Below, piece by piece: positions 34,919-43,948 of a DNA stretch of 64,000 bases. This DNA comes from an archaeon. Its GTDB lineage: Archaea > Asgardarchaeota > Thorarchaeia > Thorarchaeales > Thorarchaeaceae. The stretch is from contig JAJRZD010000033.1 of assembly GCA_024275415.1 (NCBI GenBank), positions 18,551-82,550 of the forward strand, in the 5' to 3' direction. A model generated the notes under the pieces. The model was given only the letters and a program-made list of their open reading frames with translations. It searched no databases and was not told the DNA's origin. Both the position numbers and the translations under genes were made by a program. How positions within the stretch are numbered: position 1 is the first letter of the stretch; every line of letters begins with the position of its first letter.

Positions 34919-36694
34919 ATGTCGCAGGATGATATCAGACGGATGGTTGAGGAGGCAACGAAGGAAGCCATGAAGCGTTCCTTCACTGAGGCCGGAAAGA
35001 AATTCCTTGATGCTGCACGAGTCAGCGAGCAGAAAGGGGACTATGGCAATGTCGAGAATCTGCAACGACAGGCTGCTGAGAACTTCACAAAAGCCGCTGA
35101 AGAGTACCGCGCAGCAAAGAGCTACAAGGCAGCATCCCTGAATATGTGCATGGCTGGTGATGTGTATTCAGAGCTGGCTGATGCTGCGAATGCACTCAAG
35201 GCATATGAACAGGGCGCCAACGACCTTTTTGGTGCTTCCACTGAGCATCTTATGTGGAACGAGGACGCAGAAACCAAGAAGGGCACCGCACTGGCAGTTG
35301 CCGGTAGCATGATCCTTCTTATGATCGGCAAAGAGGATGAAGCCTTTACTAGGGCTCGGAGGTTCGCGTCTGATAATGCGTCTAAACTGCGATTCCCAGG
35401 AGTTGTCAGGCTAAGTCAGATACCTCAGATGATTGAGAGTGCAATCAACTCCATGGATCTCAATGCTTTCGCCGACGCCGAAACCGCAGCAGTTACCGAA
35501 TTGAAGGCGTCTCTAGCAAGCGCCAAGGCACAGGAATTCGTTCCTTACGTAGACAAAGGTATCGAGATGGTTCGTGAGATATTGCGTGGCAAGCTCAAGG
35601 TGCCCAAGATATCCTCGCAACTCGACCTCCCTGTTGACATGACTTTCAAAGAGGAATTTGAGATCCGTGCCATCGTTGAGAACAATGGTGATGGCCCCGC
35701 TAACGATGTCAAGATCGAATGGCATATCGATGAAGGTATCAAGATCCTGTCTGGTGAGATAAAGCAGACAGTGGGTCAGATCCCTGCTGGAGAAACCCGC
35801 TTCTTCGTATTGGTTGCCAAATCCGCTCAGGATCATATGGGCGTAAAGGAATTCTCAGTCGTGCTTCGTGGTTCCTATTTCGATGACCTGCGGACCGAGT
35901 ACTCCCTTCAAGCAGGACCTGGCACATTCGTCCTCAAGGACTTCAAGGAAACCGAGAAGCTACTTCAGGACGTGGACGTATCCGAGGGTCGGGTGAGCAT
36001 CTTGTACCCTTCCATCGATTCTTCAAAGTTCGAGTCGGAGCCGATTATGCATATCGTGTCTTCATTGGAGTCGGCCTTGAAACTGGCTAGGACAGAGATT
36101 GCCCAGAAGGAGCTCTCTGCTGCAAAGGCGAGGATTGCCATTGTCAATTCGCTCGTAGATGCAGTTGACAAGATCCTTGGGGATGAGGAGATGCAAGCAA
36201 AGATCGAGAAGACGCGTCTTGAACAAAAGAAAGAATATGCCAAGGAACAGCTCTCTACATTGCGCTCCGATATCTTGAGGAAGTTCGACGAGTATCAACA
36301 GCGTGTACGGGCAGAGAATGACACCCTCCTAGCAGCGTGGGACTCGAAGGCGGCTGAGAAGAAAAAGGCACAGGATGAAGTCGCCGGTGTGAAAAGTAAG
36401 ATTTCCTCGCTTGTCGCCGAAGTGAGTTCAGCATATGACTCGATCCCAATGGCGAGTGCTTCCGACTCTCAGGAAATAGCAGAGGCACGGACCAAAGCAA
36501 GGACTGCTTTAGAGAAAGTGAAGTCGACCCTCTCCTCAATAGCCTCAGATGTAGATTCCATAGGCAGTATGAACGCACTCGCCTCCGAATCGCGACCAGC
36601 AGAACATCCTGCCATCGCCAAAGTCATGGCTATCCTTGAAGAGATGAAACGGGATTTGTCCTCAGCGATTGATTCAAAATTGGGCGGGACATGA
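34919..36694 (+). CDS. SNAP-like TPR protein with an Ig-like domain and coiled coil
   Basis: This is a 591-residue protein. Residues about 15-190 are a helical solenoid resembling TPR/alpha-SNAP (AGKKFLDAARVSEQKGDY, YRAAKSYKAASLNMCMAGDVYSELAD, ANALKAYEQGA). Residues about 230-335 look like a beta-sandwich of the CARDB type (FEIRAIVENNGDGPANDVKIEW, VLVAKSAQDHMGVKEFSVVLRGSYF). The remainder (360-591) is a long acidic coiled coil. The start has a strong GGAG site. Trafficking adaptors in eukaryotes use a solenoid of the first type, so this may be relevant to Asgard biology. Function is inferred only from fold. It is cytosolic. Confidence 0.7.
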   Translation: MSQDDIRRMVEEATKEAMKRSFTEAGKKFLDAARVSEQKGDYGNVENLQRQAAENFTKAAEEYRAAKSYKAASLNMCMAGDVYSELADAANALKAYEQGANDLFGASTEHLMWNEDAETKKGTALAVAGSMILLMIGKEDEAFTRARRFASDNASKLRFPGVVRLSQIPQMIESAINSMDLNAFADAETAAVTELKASLASAKAQEFVPYVDKGIEMVREILRGKLKVPKISSQLDLPVDMTFKEEFEIRAIVENNGDGPANDVKIEWHIDEGIKILSGEIKQTVGQIPAGETRFFVLVAKSAQDHMGVKEFSVVLRGSYFDDLRTEYSLQAGPGTFVLKDFKETEKLLQDVDVSEGRVSILYPSIDSSKFESEPIMHIVSSLESALKLARTEIAQKELSAAKARIAIVNSLVDAVDKILGDEEMQAKIEKTRLEQKKEYAKEQLSTLRSDILRKFDEYQQRVRAENDTLLAAWDSKAAEKKKAQDEVAGVKSKISSLVAEVSSAYDSIPMASASDSQEIAEARTKARTALEKVKSTLSSIASDVDSIGSMNALASESRPAEHPAIAKVMAILEEMKRDLSSAIDSKLGGT

Positions 36695-36746
36695 TGCATA
36701 TCGGAGCTGTATGAAACAGTTCGCCTTACACTCCGACTTGGCTCGC

Positions 36747-37946
36747 CTATTGCTTGTCCATGAATCCCTCAAGTCGGTTCATGGCTTCCTCGATCATGTC
36801 AGGGGGCGGTAGGAATACGCTCCTGAAATGAGATGCGCCAAACTCGGGGTCGAACCCAGAGCCAGGTACGAACACGACTCCGGTTTCATCGAGGACTGAC
36901 TTTACGAACTCTGTGTCGTCCTTCCATCTCCCTCGCAGGTCGATTTTAGGCATGATGTAGAATGCTGCCTCGGGGAGCCTTGTCGAGATGGAATCTATCT
37001 CGTTCAATCGCTTGTGGATGAGATCTCGTCGTTCCCTGAGCCCGACCATGGTTTCTTTGAGGTGTTCTCCATCGCTTCTCAACGCGGCGATAGATGCGAC
37101 CTGTGCTGTCGCGTTCAGACATATCCTCACTCTTGCCTGCCGGATCATGGCATCGTACAGGGGGTCGAGTTCCCTGTCCGTGTCGTGGAAGTACGCATAC
37201 CCGACTCTCCATCCAGGTGCTAGATACACCTTGCTGACTCCGTTAAAGCCGATGACTGGCACATCTCCTGCGATACTGACCATTGGGGTCTGGGGCTCGT
37301 CATAGGTCAGCTGGTCATAGATCTCGTCAGAGATGAGCGGAAGCCCGTGTTCACCAGCGATGTTCACTATCTCGCGCAGGGTCTTCTCGTTGTACACGGA
37401 ACCGGTCGGGTTGTTCGGGTTGATGACAAGGATCGCCACAGTCTTGTCGGTAATCTTCTTTCGCAGGTCCTCAGGGTCTGGGTTCCAGTCTTCCTCCTCG
37501 ATGGTGCGGTAGGTGACAGGTATGCCACCGAAGAACTTTACGTAACTGATGTAGGGTGGATAGGACGGGCCTGGGATGAGGAACTCGGATCCGGGATGCA
37601 CTAGAGCCCCGGTGAGGAACTGGATAGCCTCAGAAACCCCGGCTGTCACGAGGATACGCTCAGGGTCGATATCTATGCCGTTCACACGTTTTTCTTTTTC
37701 TGCAGCAGCCAGCCGGAGCTCGGGCTCGCCAGCAGAGGGCGAGTACCCGTTCCAGCCAAGTCTGGCGGCCTCGCATACCGCATCTACCATGAAGTCAGGC
37801 GTCTTCCAGTCATACTTGATTGGGTCACCAATATTCAGATAGAGGGGCTTATCGCCTGTGCGTTTCTCATAACTTTTTGCTGCTACCACAATGTCGCGTA
37901 TTGCATATTGCAGGTTTGATGCCCTTGGACTGATGTCGAGCTTCAT
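36747..37946 (-). CDS. Class I aminotransferase (alanine/aromatic type)
   Basis: This 399-residue PLP enzyme of fold type I begins MKLDISPRASNLQYAIRDIV and has NPNNPTGSVYNEKTLREIV. The PLP lysine is in NGVSKVYLAPGWRVGY, and a C-terminal arginine lies in ASHFRSVFLPP for the substrate carboxylate. It is close to archaeal alanine/aspartate aminotransferases. The open frame begins 44 codons further upstream but that stretch is not protein-like, so I used ATG 37946. The gene is divergent from the coiled-coil nuclease. Confidence 0.92.
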   Translation of the reverse strand: MKLDISPRASNLQYAIRDIVVAAKSYEKRTGDKPLYLNIGDPIKYDWKTPDFMVDAVCEAARLGWNGYSPSAGEPELRLAAAEKEKRVNGIDIDPERILVTAGVSEAIQFLTGALVHPGSEFLIPGPSYPPYISYVKFFGGIPVTYRTIEEEDWNPDPEDLRKKITDKTVAILVINPNNPTGSVYNEKTLREIVNIAGEHGLPLISDEIYDQLTYDEPQTPMVSIAGDVPVIGFNGVSKVYLAPGWRVGYAYFHDTDRELDPLYDAMIRQARVRICLNATAQVASIAALRSDGEHLKETMVGLRERRDLIHKRLNEIDSISTRLPEAAFYIMPKIDLRGRWKDDTEFVKSVLDETGVVFVPGSGFDPEFGASHFRSVFLPPPDMIEEAMNRLEGFMDKQ

Positions 37947-38239
37947 ATCTTGCCCCTGTCCGTGAGGCAAGACTACCCACGTATATTGTTTACTGTCAAG
38001 GATATTAACTTTCGAGTAGTTGGCAGGACGAAAAGACCATGCTTGTCGTTGGTTTATTGTATGAATGGAATCATTCATTGCATTTTGCGGCTCACCACAT
38101 GCACTTGCTGTTACATGTCAATCTCGCAGTCGAGAAAAGAGGTTTCGTAGTCCAAAGAGATACGCAATCTACGAACTATAATCCTCTCCTTGATGACATG
38201 CTTATAAGCGTCGAACGTGTAAGAAGGATAAGAGCGAAC

Positions 38240-39124
38240 ATGACCGTTGAGAAGCCTGATGACAAGACCGCAGAGAAGGTCATTGCCGCATTGGAGAGGA
38301 ACCCCCTACTCCGTACTAGGCTCTTGCAGGTGATCGAACCCGGCGAATATGTGAAACGTGATGAGCTGGCCGAGGTTCTGAAGGAGATCCGTGTTCTACG
38401 AGAGGATCAAGCGAAACGTTTCGAGGCTATGGACAAGCGCTTCGAGGCCATGCAGAAACACTCTGACGAGCGTTTCGAGGCTATGCAGAAGCAGCTTGAT
38501 GACCGTTTCGAAGCTATGGACAAACGTTTCGAGGCCATGCAGAAACAGATTGACAAGCGCTTCGAGGCTATGCAGAAGCAGCTTGATGACCGTTTCGAAG
38601 CTATGGACAAACGTTTCGAGGCTATGCAGAAACAGATTGACAAACGCTTCGAAGCCGTGGACAAGCGTTTTGAAACAATGGACAAGCGCTTCGAAGCTAT
38701 GATTCAGGGGTTGCAAAAGGGCTTCGACACCGTGCGTCGTGATGTGGCCACCATGTCCACCAGGTACGGGCTTCGCCTGGAGGACATTTTCCGAGAGGTC
38801 TTCAGGGAGGCACTGTTGACTGAGGGGGTGGATCCCGAGAAGATCCGGCGACTGGATGTCCTCGATGACGAAGGGGTGGTAGTGCCCCCGGGTGAGGTGA
38901 CCGACATCGACATGATGGGAAGCGACTCCCAGTGTGTGTTCGTGGAGGTCAAGGCACACATGGACATGCACGACATCTGGCGGTTCCTCAAGGTGGTGAG
39001 GTTGGCAGAGGAACAGGAGAAGGTGAAAGCATCCAAGCTGATAGCCGTGACGCTGGACATCTCGCCGAAGGACAAGGTCAAGGCTGAACGAATGGGAGTG
39101 AAGGTCATCACCTCAGAGGCATGA
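38240..39124 (+). CDS. Coiled-coil repeat protein with PD-(D/E)XK nuclease-like domain (DUF3782-like)
   Basis: This 294-residue protein has a helical N-terminus, then a run of 7- and 11-residue repeats (RFEAMDK, RFEAMQKQLDD, RFEAMQKQIDK) forming a right- or left-handed coiled coil. The C-terminal domain has a PD-(D/E)XK look: GEVTDIDMMG, then CVFVEVKAHMDMHDIW (E-x-K). Proteins with this layout occur in archaea and are often called DUF3782. I used ATG 38240 because AAGGATAAGAG precedes it and the longer frame is not protein-like. Two adjacent repeats are near-identical at DNA level, so repeat number may vary. Target unknown. Confidence 0.78.
   Translation: MTVEKPDDKTAEKVIAALERNPLLRTRLLQVIEPGEYVKRDELAEVLKEIRVLREDQAKRFEAMDKRFEAMQKHSDERFEAMQKQLDDRFEAMDKRFEAMQKQIDKRFEAMQKQLDDRFEAMDKRFEAMQKQIDKRFEAVDKRFETMDKRFEAMIQGLQKGFDTVRRDVATMSTRYGLRLEDIFREVFREALLTEGVDPEKIRRLDVLDDEGVVVPPGEVTDIDMMGSDSQCVFVEVKAHMDMHDIWRFLKVVRLAEEQEKVKASKLIAVTLDISPKDKVKAERMGVKVITSEA
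38471..38644. repeat. Tandem 87-bp duplication inside the coiled-coil gene
   Basis: The 87-bp units 38471-38557 and 38558-38644 differ at only about three positions. Each encodes RFEAMQKQLDD, RFEAMDK and RFEAMQKQIDK. A recent slip or unequal crossover in a coding coiled coil is the simplest explanation. Confidence 0.85.
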
Positions 39125-39139
39125 CAGCGGTCAGGCAAC

Positions 39140-40087
39140 TCAACACAGTTCCAACAATGGCGTTGCAGCGTATGTAATTTCGTAGTGCTGTCCAGTTTTA
39201 TCGTCACACCCGCTGGCAAAAAAACGTGAACATCCTCTTGGGAGTTCATGTCCTCTGGAATTGAAATCCACGAGCCGAAAGATATACTCTGCCATACCTG
39301 CACTGATATACGTGGGGAGTTCTACAGCATCGGTTTTAGACATGTTCCGCACTTTGATACTGAACCCGATATCTATAAGGGCATTCTTCAGACCTGCAAG
39401 CTCGACCATCGCTCAGTAGCGTTCCAAGCCAAGACTCCGTACAATCTCGAACCCATAAGTCGTCAGGACGAGATGGCTAAGATCCAGTTTCTTTTGCCTC
39501 CTATGGATGGTGACTGCCTCCATCTCCTTCTGCCGTAGAGTGATGATCTGCTCTGCCACTCCGGCAAGTTCGTCAACATCAGATACGGATTCCAGAAGAA
39601 CATCGATGGTGATACCTCCCCTTCCGATCTGCTCTATAAAGCACTCGATGAGTTCCTTGCGGACGATCTCCTCGAAGTCCGGTTCCTCCTATCCTTGCAT
39701 AGTTCTTTCAAACCTCTCGATATCGATATCCAGCAACCCCGCCCAGTGAAGTCCGAGGGCAGAAAAGGTGCATTGGACGAGATGGTGTACTTTCCATACA
39801 GGTTCGAATTCCACGACTCTCGGTAAGAGTTGCACGATGACCTTGATAGACCGTTTGGACGAGAAGGGAAATTCGGTTCTTGTGTAGTCGGTATGAAACT
39901 TGGGAATCACCCGTTTCCAAGTGTCAGTAGAAAGGATGGATTCAAGAATCAGTAGTCCGTTTTCGTCGAACCCTACTAATTCAACTTCTCTCAACCGTTT
40001 ATTGTAAGTTGTACAGACTTGACACCAGAGTGTTGTACTCCCAGAGAACGGCACTGGGTGGACTCTGCGAGGCCGTTTGCGTGTCAT
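39140..40087 (-). pseudogene. Decayed gene in one frame with internal TAG and TGA
   Basis: One minus-strand frame runs 316 codons from ATG 40087, with stops TAG (39689-39691) and TGA (39413-39415). The pieces look like protein: WCQVCTTYNKRLREVELVGFDENG in piece 1, EEIVRKELIECFIEQIGRGG and LSHLVLTTYGFEIVRSLGL in piece 2, and MVELAGLKNALIDIGFSIKV in piece 3. A TATA-like element (TTTATAGGGCTTTATA on the minus strand, near 40116-40131) and GAGGTC precede the start, so the gene was once functional. It has no recognised domain. It may alternatively be three separate small genes, but piece 2 has no start codon. It marks the left edge of the defence island. Confidence 0.55.
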
Positions 40088-40319
40088 GCCGACCTCATAC
40101 TCCTGTGGGAGTGCTCGAGTCTATAAAGCCCTATAAATTACTTCAAGTGTTCATCTAAGGGATGTCCACGTTTGGGTAACGTGTAGCGCAGCTGTTTGCA
40201 ACCTTTTTTCCCGTGTCATATCCATGGCGATTAGCCCGCACCCCATGAATCGTTACATACCTTTTCATAGCAAACCAACTGTATCACCGAGCCGATTTGG
40301 ATAAATATTTTTGCGAGTT

Positions 40320-40658
40320 TTAGTTTCTGTCCAATAGATCACTTCTCGCAACACTCCAAGAAGTCCAGACGGTGGATGTTGTGAAGCAGCACCTCTCCAT
40401 CAACCGACTCCGCATCCGTGTGGTATCTCTCAGATCCTTAATGGTTCCCGTAGGGACGTAGGAAGATCTCACAAATCCAGCTCTGAGCAGGACGACCAAC
40501 CAGACACAGTCCTTCAGGTCGGTTTTGTGCGATGACATGTCCTTGACCTGTCGGGCATAGTTTAATAGTTTCATTCCAGTCATGCTACGTGACCTCCTAG
40601 TTTTATCTAGGACTGTTGCCGGACTAACATTACAATTTTCAATACGTGTCCGCAACAC
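40320..40658 (-). pseudogene. IS110-family transposase remnant
   Basis: The 112-codon fragment contains NYARQVKDMSSHKTDLKDCVWLVVLLRAGFVR, SYVPTGTIKDLRDTTRMRSRLM. The HKTDLKD, VVLLRAG and LRDTTRMR elements match the DEDD N-terminal domain of IS110 transposases. After LMERC the frame becomes nonsense, while the alternative frame continues VDGEVLLHNIHRLDFLECCEK, showing a frameshift. The C-terminal transposase domain and the element ends are missing. It is evidence of mobile-element traffic at the island boundary. Confidence 0.65.
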
Positions 40659-40793
40659 AAATGGATAACTTCATCTGTTCGTTTCAGGTCATTTCTCACA
40701 CCGTCGTCCAGATGGCAGAGTCTACTCCAATCAGTCTAGTCTTGAAAGAGCATAGTATGGGAACGCACTCATGTTTTTTCACACGGGGCCCAG

Positions 40794-42473
40794 ATGAAGG
40801 ATACTCTTATATTATCGAAAAGATTAACTAAACGAATTATGTGCTTTGTAAGTGAGGACTACATTTGCTCAATATTTACCCAGCCATCCAGATCCAATTT
40901 CTTTGTAGATCTTAAGGGGAAGACAGATGTTCTGATACCTACCTTCCTTACCTTGAAAAAGATCGGAGTAAACAAGAATAGAAGTGTGGACTATAATGAG
41001 GATGCAGCACGTGAAGCCGTTTTCCTGCTTAATTGTCCATATTTAAGCACAGAACCCCATCCTGAGAATAAATACCTTATCAATCCATTCAGCCGCAGCT
41101 TTATCAAGACGACCGGAGCGAAAAAATATTGGAGATCTGAATCACTAGATAGATATGTAAAACTTGGCAGTCACGGTTTATGCAATAACTATGTTGGTGG
41201 AGGTACTATATGGGATCGGATTTTAGCGACATCTGAAAAGTCTCCAATTAGGTTTCGGGTTAATTACATCGACGAAATTAAGAAAGCGTGTGGGATATCT
41301 TATAATAATCGAATAGACATAACGAAATTAGCCGGTTGGTGCTTTAGAGAAGTCTCATTTGATAAAGGTCTTTCTAAAAATGAGTTAACTCAGTCTGCAA
41401 TAGAGCTGTTTCTTGGTACATTTAATATCACTAACGAAGAAATGAAAGCACTCTTCGAAATAACCGGAGATCTGATTCGATTCTCATCTAATCTACTAAA
41501 CATGTCGAATGTGAGAGCCAACTGCTTCAACTTTGACCCTCCTGGATCACTCATTAGCAATAAACTCATAGACATCGATGCGATGTCTATGGATAGGAGG
41601 CATTACTTTATGAGTTCAAATCCTAAACTTGAAAAAATCATAGAGATATTGAGAGAGAAAAAGCAACTAGTACTCTACGGACCTCCAGGTGTAGGCAAGA
41701 CTTGGATCGCTAAGCAAATTGCCAAATGCAAAGATTGGAAGAAGACGGAAATTGTGCAGTTTCATCCAAGTTATGGTTTTGAGCAGTTCATAGGAGGATA
41801 TTTTCCAGTAAGTGAGTCTGATCCAGAGGGAAAAGATGTCAGCATTGCCTATCGAGAAGGTATTCTTCTGCGGTTTATAGAACTGGCTGAGAAGGATCCA
41901 GCCTTGTTGATCATCGATGAGATAAATCGGGGCAACCTCTCAAAGATCCTTGGGGAGGCCATAATGGCTCTTGATCGTGGCTATGAGGTCAACATTGGCT
42001 CACATCCTAAAGAAAAAAAGCTAATTCTCCCAGATAATCTACATATCATTGGCACAATGAATTCGACAGATAGGAGTATTGCTTTCGTGGATTTTGCTCT
42101 TAGGAGAAGATTTGCTTTTGTAAGACTCGATCCAGATGCTGAAGTGATTCGTGAACACTATAAGAGAAACACAAGAATCGAGTCTGACGGCAAGAGCTTC
42201 GATCTAATCGATCTATTCGTTAAAATCAATGAGAGGATTGCCTGCCACGCTGCATTGGGAAGAGAATTTCAAATAGGCCATTCCTATTACATGCTTCAGA
42301 TGAGTGACTTGAGTTTGTTCTATGATTCGTTCTTATATTTCATCTTACCATTAGTGGAGGAATACTCGTACGGCAATCTATCAGTATTGACTGATATTCT
42401 TGGAGAACGTCTTCCTTATACTAAGAGTGAAGATGACTTTCTGGATGCCGTTATAGAGTATTTGGAATCATGA
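40794..42473 (+). CDS. mcrB: McrB-like AAA+ NTPase of a McrBC restriction system
   Basis: This 559-residue protein has a unique N-terminal region (residues 1-280), then a McrB AAA+ motor. Walker A GPPGVGKT is at 296-303, Walker B LLIIDEINRGN starts at 371, and the GTPase-type sensor motif MNSTDRS is at 422-428 followed by FALRRRF. McrB uses GTP to translocate on DNA and with McrC cuts modified or foreign DNA. The N-terminal domain, which recognises the target, is unlike ones I know. An internal start at Met16 is possible. McrC follows 13 bp downstream. The gene is more A/T-rich than its neighbours to the left. Confidence 0.88.
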   Translation: MKDTLILSKRLTKRIMCFVSEDYICSIFTQPSRSNFFVDLKGKTDVLIPTFLTLKKIGVNKNRSVDYNEDAAREAVFLLNCPYLSTEPHPENKYLINPFSRSFIKTTGAKKYWRSESLDRYVKLGSHGLCNNYVGGGTIWDRILATSEKSPIRFRVNYIDEIKKACGISYNNRIDITKLAGWCFREVSFDKGLSKNELTQSAIELFLGTFNITNEEMKALFEITGDLIRFSSNLLNMSNVRANCFNFDPPGSLISNKLIDIDAMSMDRRHYFMSSNPKLEKIIEILREKKQLVLYGPPGVGKTWIAKQIAKCKDWKKTEIVQFHPSYGFEQFIGGYFPVSESDPEGKDVSIAYREGILLRFIELAEKDPALLIIDEINRGNLSKILGEAIMALDRGYEVNIGSHPKEKKLILPDNLHIIGTMNSTDRSIAFVDFALRRRFAFVRLDPDAEVIREHYKRNTRIESDGKSFDLIDLFVKINERIACHAALGREFQIGHSYYMLQMSDLSLFYDSFLYFILPLVEEYSYGNLSVLTDILGERLPYTKSEDDFLDAVIEYLES

Positions 42474-42486
42474 TTACCAAATCCAG

Positions 42487-43734
42487 TTGGTGGTGGTATT
42501 GTCGTTTCCAGAAATTTATTATGATAATCAGATAATCGAGCTTACCGAAACTGAAGTGACCGAGTTATTGAGTGTCACAGAGAAACTTGATATCGATATC
42601 ACTATTCAAAAGGTTGATGACCGCTATCTGTTCGTTCCTAGCGGTCTAGTTGGTACAGTGAGATTATCTACTCGAAGTGTGATTATTGCTCCACGCCATT
42701 CTGTATTTGACTTCGATGTTATACTTCGTATGTGGCTTTTTGTGAACTTTGGAAACCTTGACATGCCATTATCCCACTTAGACACAAAACCCGATAATCT
42801 TGCCAGCTATGTAATCTCACTATTCCTCAATGAGCTAAACCGTATTAGCTCACTACGTGCGAGGTATATCCAATACATAGAATCTCTACCGTATCTACGT
42901 GGGAACCTAAAGCTCCCAGAACATCTTATCCAGAGCATTGGTCAACCCTTTTCGCTTCTCTGTGTATATGATGACTTAACCCTCGATAATCCCATAAATC
43001 AGATGCTTGCATCTGCCATCCGAAAGGTGAAGCGATCTGGCTTTGGCTCGGACAGCTTCTTGCTGAATCGACTGTTGAATCGTTTCAAAATCATATCAAA
43101 TCTTTCTGGCTCTGACAATGATTCACGATTAGATTCGATAATAGCCCACGCACGCAGTTCGTCCATAGACAAGCATTACGAATTGGTTCTGACTCTCGCG
43201 AAAGTGATTCTCCTCGACCTAGGTAGCACTGTTGGTGTAGGAGGTAGTGTGATACAAGCATTTCTTGTGAACTATGATTCCCTTTTTCAAGATTTTGTCA
43301 CAAAAGTTCTAATGAATTTCACAAACATAAAACTAACACCTACACCAGAAATTATTTATGCAGATTGGCAAGATGATTTGGGGCATGACCATATTAAGAA
43401 GATTCAACCAGACATCACTCATGCCTTCAATCCAGTAACTCAAACCTGTTTAACTGTAATTGATGTGAAGAATAAGGTTCCAGTGGCGAGAAGTAATTAC
43501 TTCTCACCTGCTGATGTGTATGAGGTTAGTTTCTACTCTCTGATTCTGAAAGCTGAGAGAGTCATTCTAGTTTACCCCTTGAACTCCTTTCGAGAGAATT
43601 ATATTATGAGTATTGTGAGTGGGGCGAAGATCCTTCATCTTACTGCTGTATTTCTAAATCTTTCACATAATAACTCGGTAGATTTTTATCAAGAGATTAG
43701 AAGATTCTGTGACAGTGTTTCGCGCCTCTTATGA
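42487..43734 (+). CDS. mcrC: McrC-like nuclease subunit of a McrBC system
   Basis: This 415-residue protein is the McrC partner. It has the N-terminal domain (VIIAPRHSVFDFDVILRMWLF) seen in family members, the LRGNLKLPEH motif, and a C-terminal PD-(D/E)XK core with D309 (KIQPDIT), D326 and K328 (IDVKNK). It is translated from TTG 42487, 13 bp after McrB, so stoichiometric expression is likely. It is the DNA-cleaving subunit. A divergent-direction methyltransferase gene lies immediately beyond. Confidence 0.85.
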   Translation: MVVVLSFPEIYYDNQIIELTETEVTELLSVTEKLDIDITIQKVDDRYLFVPSGLVGTVRLSTRSVIIAPRHSVFDFDVILRMWLFVNFGNLDMPLSHLDTKPDNLASYVISLFLNELNRISSLRARYIQYIESLPYLRGNLKLPEHLIQSIGQPFSLLCVYDDLTLDNPINQMLASAIRKVKRSGFGSDSFLLNRLLNRFKIISNLSGSDNDSRLDSIIAHARSSSIDKHYELVLTLAKVILLDLGSTVGVGGSVIQAFLVNYDSLFQDFVTKVLMNFTNIKLTPTPEIIYADWQDDLGHDHIKKIQPDITHAFNPVTQTCLTVIDVKNKVPVARSNYFSPADVYEVSFYSLILKAERVILVYPLNSFRENYIMSIVSGAKILHLTAVFLNLSHNNSVDFYQEIRRFCDSVSRLL

Positions 43735-43755
43735 AAGATGATATGTTTCAGAAAA

Positions 43756-43932
43756 CTACTCCTCTATTTTATAATAAACTCTACTAATAGTTTCCTCTAG
43801 AGACTTGACCCTCAAATGAAGTGCGCGGATTTCTTCTAGTATGTAGCCTAGCTTCTCATCCGTAGTCATCTTCCCGTTTCTAGTAATGGGAAAGCCATCA
43901 TTATCCGTCTTCACTTTTTTCCAATCAGGCAT
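43756..43932 (-). CDS. 58-residue helical ORF downstream of the methyltransferase
   Basis: This short ORF begins MPDWKKVKTDNDGFPITR and continues into a C-terminal coiled-coil-like helix (LGYILEEIRALHLRVKSLEET). It starts 16 bp after the methyltransferase stop with a GAGGATGAT site in the gap, so it is probably cotranslated with the methyltransferase. It may be a small regulator or a structural partner of the restriction system. No family is recognised. Confidence 0.6.
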   Translation of the reverse strand: MPDWKKVKTDNDGFPITRNGKMTTDEKLGYILEEIRALHLRVKSLEETISRVYYKIEE

Positions 43933-43948
43933 GTCTTTATCATCCTCG

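Noticed and set aside
38471..38644. CRISPR-like repeat array
   Set aside because: The repeats are adjacent without spacers and lie in frame inside a coding coiled coil.
39689..39691. The TAG as a pyrrolysine codon
   Set aside because: The same frame is later broken by TGA, another gene carries TAA, and no pyrrolysine genes are seen, so decay or error is simpler.
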